From Penium margaritaceum (Eukaryota > Streptophyta > Zygnematophyceae > Desmidiales > Peniaceae), in assembly GCA_023375785.1 (NCBI GenBank), contig SZWC01000034.1, positions 393,323 to 457,322 on the forward strand: a stretch of DNA of 64,000 nt, given 5' to 3'. Shown piece by piece: positions 60,201 to 64,000 of the stretch. Positions within the stretch are counted from its first letter, which is position 1; every line of letters starts with the position of its first letter. The position numbers and the translations under genes were made by a program. The notes under the pieces are model-generated. The model did not search any database, was not told the origin of the DNA, and saw only the letters and a list, made by a program, of their open reading frames with translations.

Positions 60201-63200
60201 TTCTACAAATTGTAACACGAGTCAGCCACGGTCCGAGTGCCCAGTGACATTGCACATCTAATATGCATGACCTTGCAGGTATAAACATGGTAAAAAACCG
60301 GTGGCTTGGCACGGCTATTGTATGCAATGCCTTGACAAAGTTGGCATGTGCCACTGACCATGACCACGAAGTGAATCATAACACAAGTCAGCCACAGTCA
60401 GAGTATCAAATCATAGTGCATATGTACTGGGCATGACCTTACAGGTATAAACAAGGTAGAATATTGGTGGCTCGGTGTGGCTATTGTTCGCAATGCCTTG
60501 ACAAAGTTGGCATGTGCACTGACCATGACCGCAAATGTATCCAAGTGACATTTACTTCTATTGATCATAACAGGAGTCTGCCACGGTCAGAGTGTCCAAT
60601 CACAGTGCAGATATACTGGGCATGACCTTGCAGGTATAAACAAGGTAGAATACTAGTGGCTCGGTGTGGCTATTGTGTGCAATGCCTTGACAAAGTTGGC
60701 ATGTGCCACTGTCCATGACCACAAAGTTTACCATGTGACTTAAACTTCTACGAATCGCAACACGAGTCAGCCACAGTCAGAGTGCCCAATCACAGTATAC
60801 ATCTAATATGCATGACCTTACAAGTATAAACAAGGTAAAAAACCGGTGTATTGGCACGGCTATTGTGCGAAATGCCTTGACAATGTTGGCATGTGCCACT
60901 GACCATGACCACAAAGCTTACCAAGTACAATAAACGGCTATGAATCATAACACGAGTCAGCCACGGTCAGAGTGTCCAATCACAGTGCAAATGTACTAGG
61001 CATGATCTTGCACATGCAAACAAGGTAGAATACTGGTGGTTCGGTGTGGCTATTGTGCGCAATGCCTTGACAAAGTTGGCATGTGCCACTGACCATGACC
61101 ACAATGTTTACCAAGTGACTCTAACTTATACGAATTGTAACACGAGTCAGCAACAATCAGAGTGCCCAATCACAGTTCAGATGTACTAGGCATGACCTTG
61201 CAGGAATAAACAAGGTCAACAACCGGTGGCTTTGCACGGCTACTGTGCGCAGTGACTTGTCAAAGTTCGCATGTGCCACTGACCATGACCATATAGTCTA
61301 CCAAGTACCTGAAACGGGTATCAATCGTAACACAAGTCAGCTACGGTCAGAGTGTCCAATCACAGTGCATATGTACTAGGCATTATAGTGCAGGTGCAAA
61401 CAAGGTAGAATACTGGTGGCTCGGTGTAGCTATTGTGCGCAATGCCTTGACAAAGTTGGCATGTGCCACTGACCATGACCACGAGTCAGCCATGGTCAGA
61501 GTGCCCAATCACAGTGCACATCTAATATGCATGACCTTACAAGTATAAACAAGGTAAAAAACCGGTGGCTTGGCACGACTATTGTTCGTAATGCCTTGAC
61601 AATGTTGGCATGTGCCAGTAACCATGTCCACAAAGTTTACCAAGTACCTTAAAAGGCTATGAATGATAACACGAGTCAGCTCGGTCAGAGTATCCAATCA
61701 CAGTGCAGATGTACTAGGCATTATCTTACAGGTGCAAACAAGGTAGACTACTGGTGGCTCGGTGTGGCTATTGTACGCAATGCCTTGACAAAGTTGGCAT
61801 GTGCCACTGACCATGACCACAATGTTTACCAAGTGACTTTCACTTATACGAATCGTAACACGAGTCAGCCATATTCAGAGTGCCGAGTCACAGTACAGAT
61901 GTACTAGGCATGACTTTGTAGGTATAAACAAGGTCAAAAACCGGTGGCTTGGCATGGCTATTGTGCGCAAAGCCTTGACAAAGTTGGCATGTGCCACTGA
62001 CCATGACCACAAATTCTACCACGTACCTTAAACGGCTATGAATCTTAACACGGGTCAGCCACGGTCAGAGTGTCCAATCACAGTGCAGATCTACTGGGCA
62101 TGACCTTGGAGGTACAATCAAGGTAGAATACTTGTGTCTCGGTGTGACTACTATGCGCAATGCCTTGACAAAGTTGGCATGTGCCACTGACAATGACCAC
62201 AAATGTACCCAACTGACTTTTATTTCTACTGATCATAACACAAGTTAGCCACGGTCAGAGTGTCCAATCACAGTGCAGATGTACTAGGCATTATCTTACA
62301 GGTGCAAACAAGGTAGAATACTGGTGGCTTGGTGTGGCTATTGTGCGCAATGCCTTGACAAAGTTGGCATGTGCCACTGACCATGACCACGTACTTAACC
62401 AAGTGACATTAACTTCTACGAATTGTAACACAAGTCAGCCACGGTCAGAATGCCCAATGACATTGCACATCTAATATGCATGACCTTGAAGGTATAAAAA
62501 AGGAACAAAACCGGTGGCTTTGCACGGTTATTGTATGCAATGCCTTGTCAAAGTTGGCATGTGCCACTGACCATGACCATAAAGTCTACCAAGTACCTTA
62601 AACGGCTATCAATCGTAACACAAGTCAGCCACGGTCAGAGTGTCCAATCACAGTGCATATGTACTAGGCATTATAGTGCAGGTGCAAACAAGGTAGAATA
62701 CTGGTGGCTCGGTGTGGCTATTGTACGCAATGCCTTGACAAAGTTGGCATGTGCCACAGACCATGACCCCATAGTTTACCAGGTGACTTCAACTTCTACG
62801 ATTCGTAACACGAGTCAGCCACGGTCAGAGTGCCCAATCACAGTGCACATCTAATATGAATGACCTTACAAGTATAAACAAGTTAAAAAACCGGTGGCTT
62901 GGCATGACTATTGTGCGCAATGCCTTGAAAATGTTGGCATGTGCCAGTGACCATGACCACAAAGTTTACCAAGTACCTTACACGGCTATGAATCATAACA
63001 CGAGTCAGCCACGGTCAGAGTGTCCAATCACAGTGCAGATGTACTAGGCATGATCTTACAGGTGAAAACAAGGTAGAATACTGGTGGCTTGGTGTGGCTA
63101 TTGTACGCAATGCCTTGACAAAGTTGGCATGTGCCACTAACGATGACCACAATGTTTACCAAGTGACTTTAACTTATACGAATCGTAACACGAGTCAGCC

Positions 63201-64000
63201 ATATTCAGAGTGCCCAATCACTGTACAGATGTACTGCGCATGACTTCGCAGGTATAAACAAGGTCAAAAACCGGTGGCATGGCATGGATATTGTGCGCAA
63301 AGCCTTGACAAAGCTGGCATGTGCCACTGACCATGACCACAAAGTCTACCAAGTACCTTAAACGGCTATGAATCTTAACACGGGTCAGCCACAGTCAGAG
63401 TGTCCAATCACAGTGCAGATCTACAGGGCATGCCCTTGGAGGTACAATCAAGGTAGAATACTTGTAGCTCTGTGTGACTATTATGCGCAATGCCTTGACA
63501 AAGTTGGCATGTGCCACTGACCATGACCACAAATGTATCCAAGTGACATTTACTTCTCCTGATCATAACACAAGTTAGCCACGGTCAGAGTGTCCAATCA
63601 CAGTGCAGATGTAGTAGGCATGATCTTGCAGGTGCAAACAAGGTAGAATACTGGTGGCTTGGTGTGGCTATTGTGCGCAATGCCTTGACAAAGTTGGCAT
63701 GTGCCACTGACCATGACCATGTAGTTTACCAAGTGACTTTAACTTCTACGAATTGTAACAAGAGTCAGCCACGGTCAGAGTGCCCAATGACGTTGCACAT
63801 CTAATATGCATGACCTTGAAGGTATAAAGAAGGTAAAAGACCGGTGGCTTTGCACGGTTATTGTATGCAATGCCTTGTCAAAGTTGGCATGTGCCACTGA
63901 CCATGACCATAAAGTCTACCAAGTACCTTAAACGGCTATCAATCTCAACACATGTCAGCCACGGTCAGAGTGTCCAATCACAGTGCATATGTACTAGGCA
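57250..64000. repeat. Satellite array 4, 190-bp monomer, about 35 copies
   Basis: Continues array 3 to the window edge. Several monomers at 57.4-61.5 kb lack 20-50 bp of the variable segment. 61365-64000 shows a 7-monomer higher-order unit. Confidence 0.95.
61365..64000 (+). repeat. 1330-bp (7-monomer) higher-order repeat
   Basis: Rare variants recur at a 1330-bp spacing: GTGCATATGTACTAGGCA near 62653 and 63983, ATCTTAACACGGGTCAGCC at 62042 and 63372, and GCACGGTTATTGTATGC around 62531 and 63861. An earlier copy at 61365 lies 1288 bp upstream of 62653, a 42-bp loss at about 61480 explaining the difference. TCTAATATGC spacing alternates 950 and 380 bp, giving 5+2 monomers. Confidence 0.8.

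Noticed and set aside
50080-64000. CRISPR-like or other short spaced direct repeats
   Set aside because: The repeats are full-length tandem monomers without unique spacers.

Overview
The window looks like repeat-dense nuclear DNA of a green plant or streptophyte alga. The signs are plant-style Ty1/copia and Ty3/gypsy elements, primer-binding sites matching initiator tRNA-Met, a hAT-type miniature element and megasatellite-scale tandem arrays. A charophyte such as Chara is my impression only; no host gene settles it. I found no convincing intact host gene, rRNA or functional tRNA gene. Most of the sequence is a 190-bp satellite broken up by transposable elements.

Layout. 1-1000 is a non-satellite edge that may hold the end of an LTR element on the minus strand. 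1001-16209 is satellite array 1 (about 80 monomers). 16210-32830 is a jumble of old retroelement parts: on the minus strand two head-to-tail Ty3/gypsy domain sets (gag, protease, RT, RNase H at 23.9-27.8 kb; gag-like, integrase and a Cys-rich third ORF at 16.5-23.2 kb), then on the plus strand a copia gag fragment (28.3-29.1 kb), a second multi-zinc-finger coding region (29.3-31.4 kb), a GT microsatellite and a Trp-rich ORF. 32831-36969 is satellite array 2. 36970-50079 is one LTR element inserted in a satellite monomer (5-bp duplication AGTTG on both sides). It carries two later insertions: a nearly complete copia element (38257-44292, duplication GGAAC/GGAAA) and an opposite-strand gag-only relative of the outer element (45907-49642, duplication AGACC). 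50080-56799 and 57250-64000 continue the satellite, split by a 450-bp hAT-like element (56800-57249) with a perfect 8-bp duplication AACACGAG.

The three eastern satellite blocks were therefore one array before the insertions, and array 1 probably belonged to it too. The satellite has order above the monomer: three monomer types that often follow each other as a 570-bp trimer, a 7-monomer (1330-bp) unit repeated at 61.4-64.0 kb, large duplications inside array 1 and one very recent identical monomer pair. Long arrays with nested retroelements would suit a pericentromere or centromere, but nothing here proves that.

Most notable: (1) a retroelement-associated protein type made of many CxxC zinc-finger pairs separated by charged helices, downstream of a gypsy integrase and again on the other strand; (2) two copia-type elements whose primer-binding site matches the anticodon arm of initiator tRNA-Met (half-tRNA priming); (3) a tRNA-like A-box/B-box/T6 unit inside a copia LTR; (4) the hAT-like element built of palindromic GGAACCGCGGTTCC units. 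Five single-base n characters mark assembly joins. Three of them are flanked by 270-340-bp near-identical duplicates and should be read as unmerged contig overlaps, not biology.
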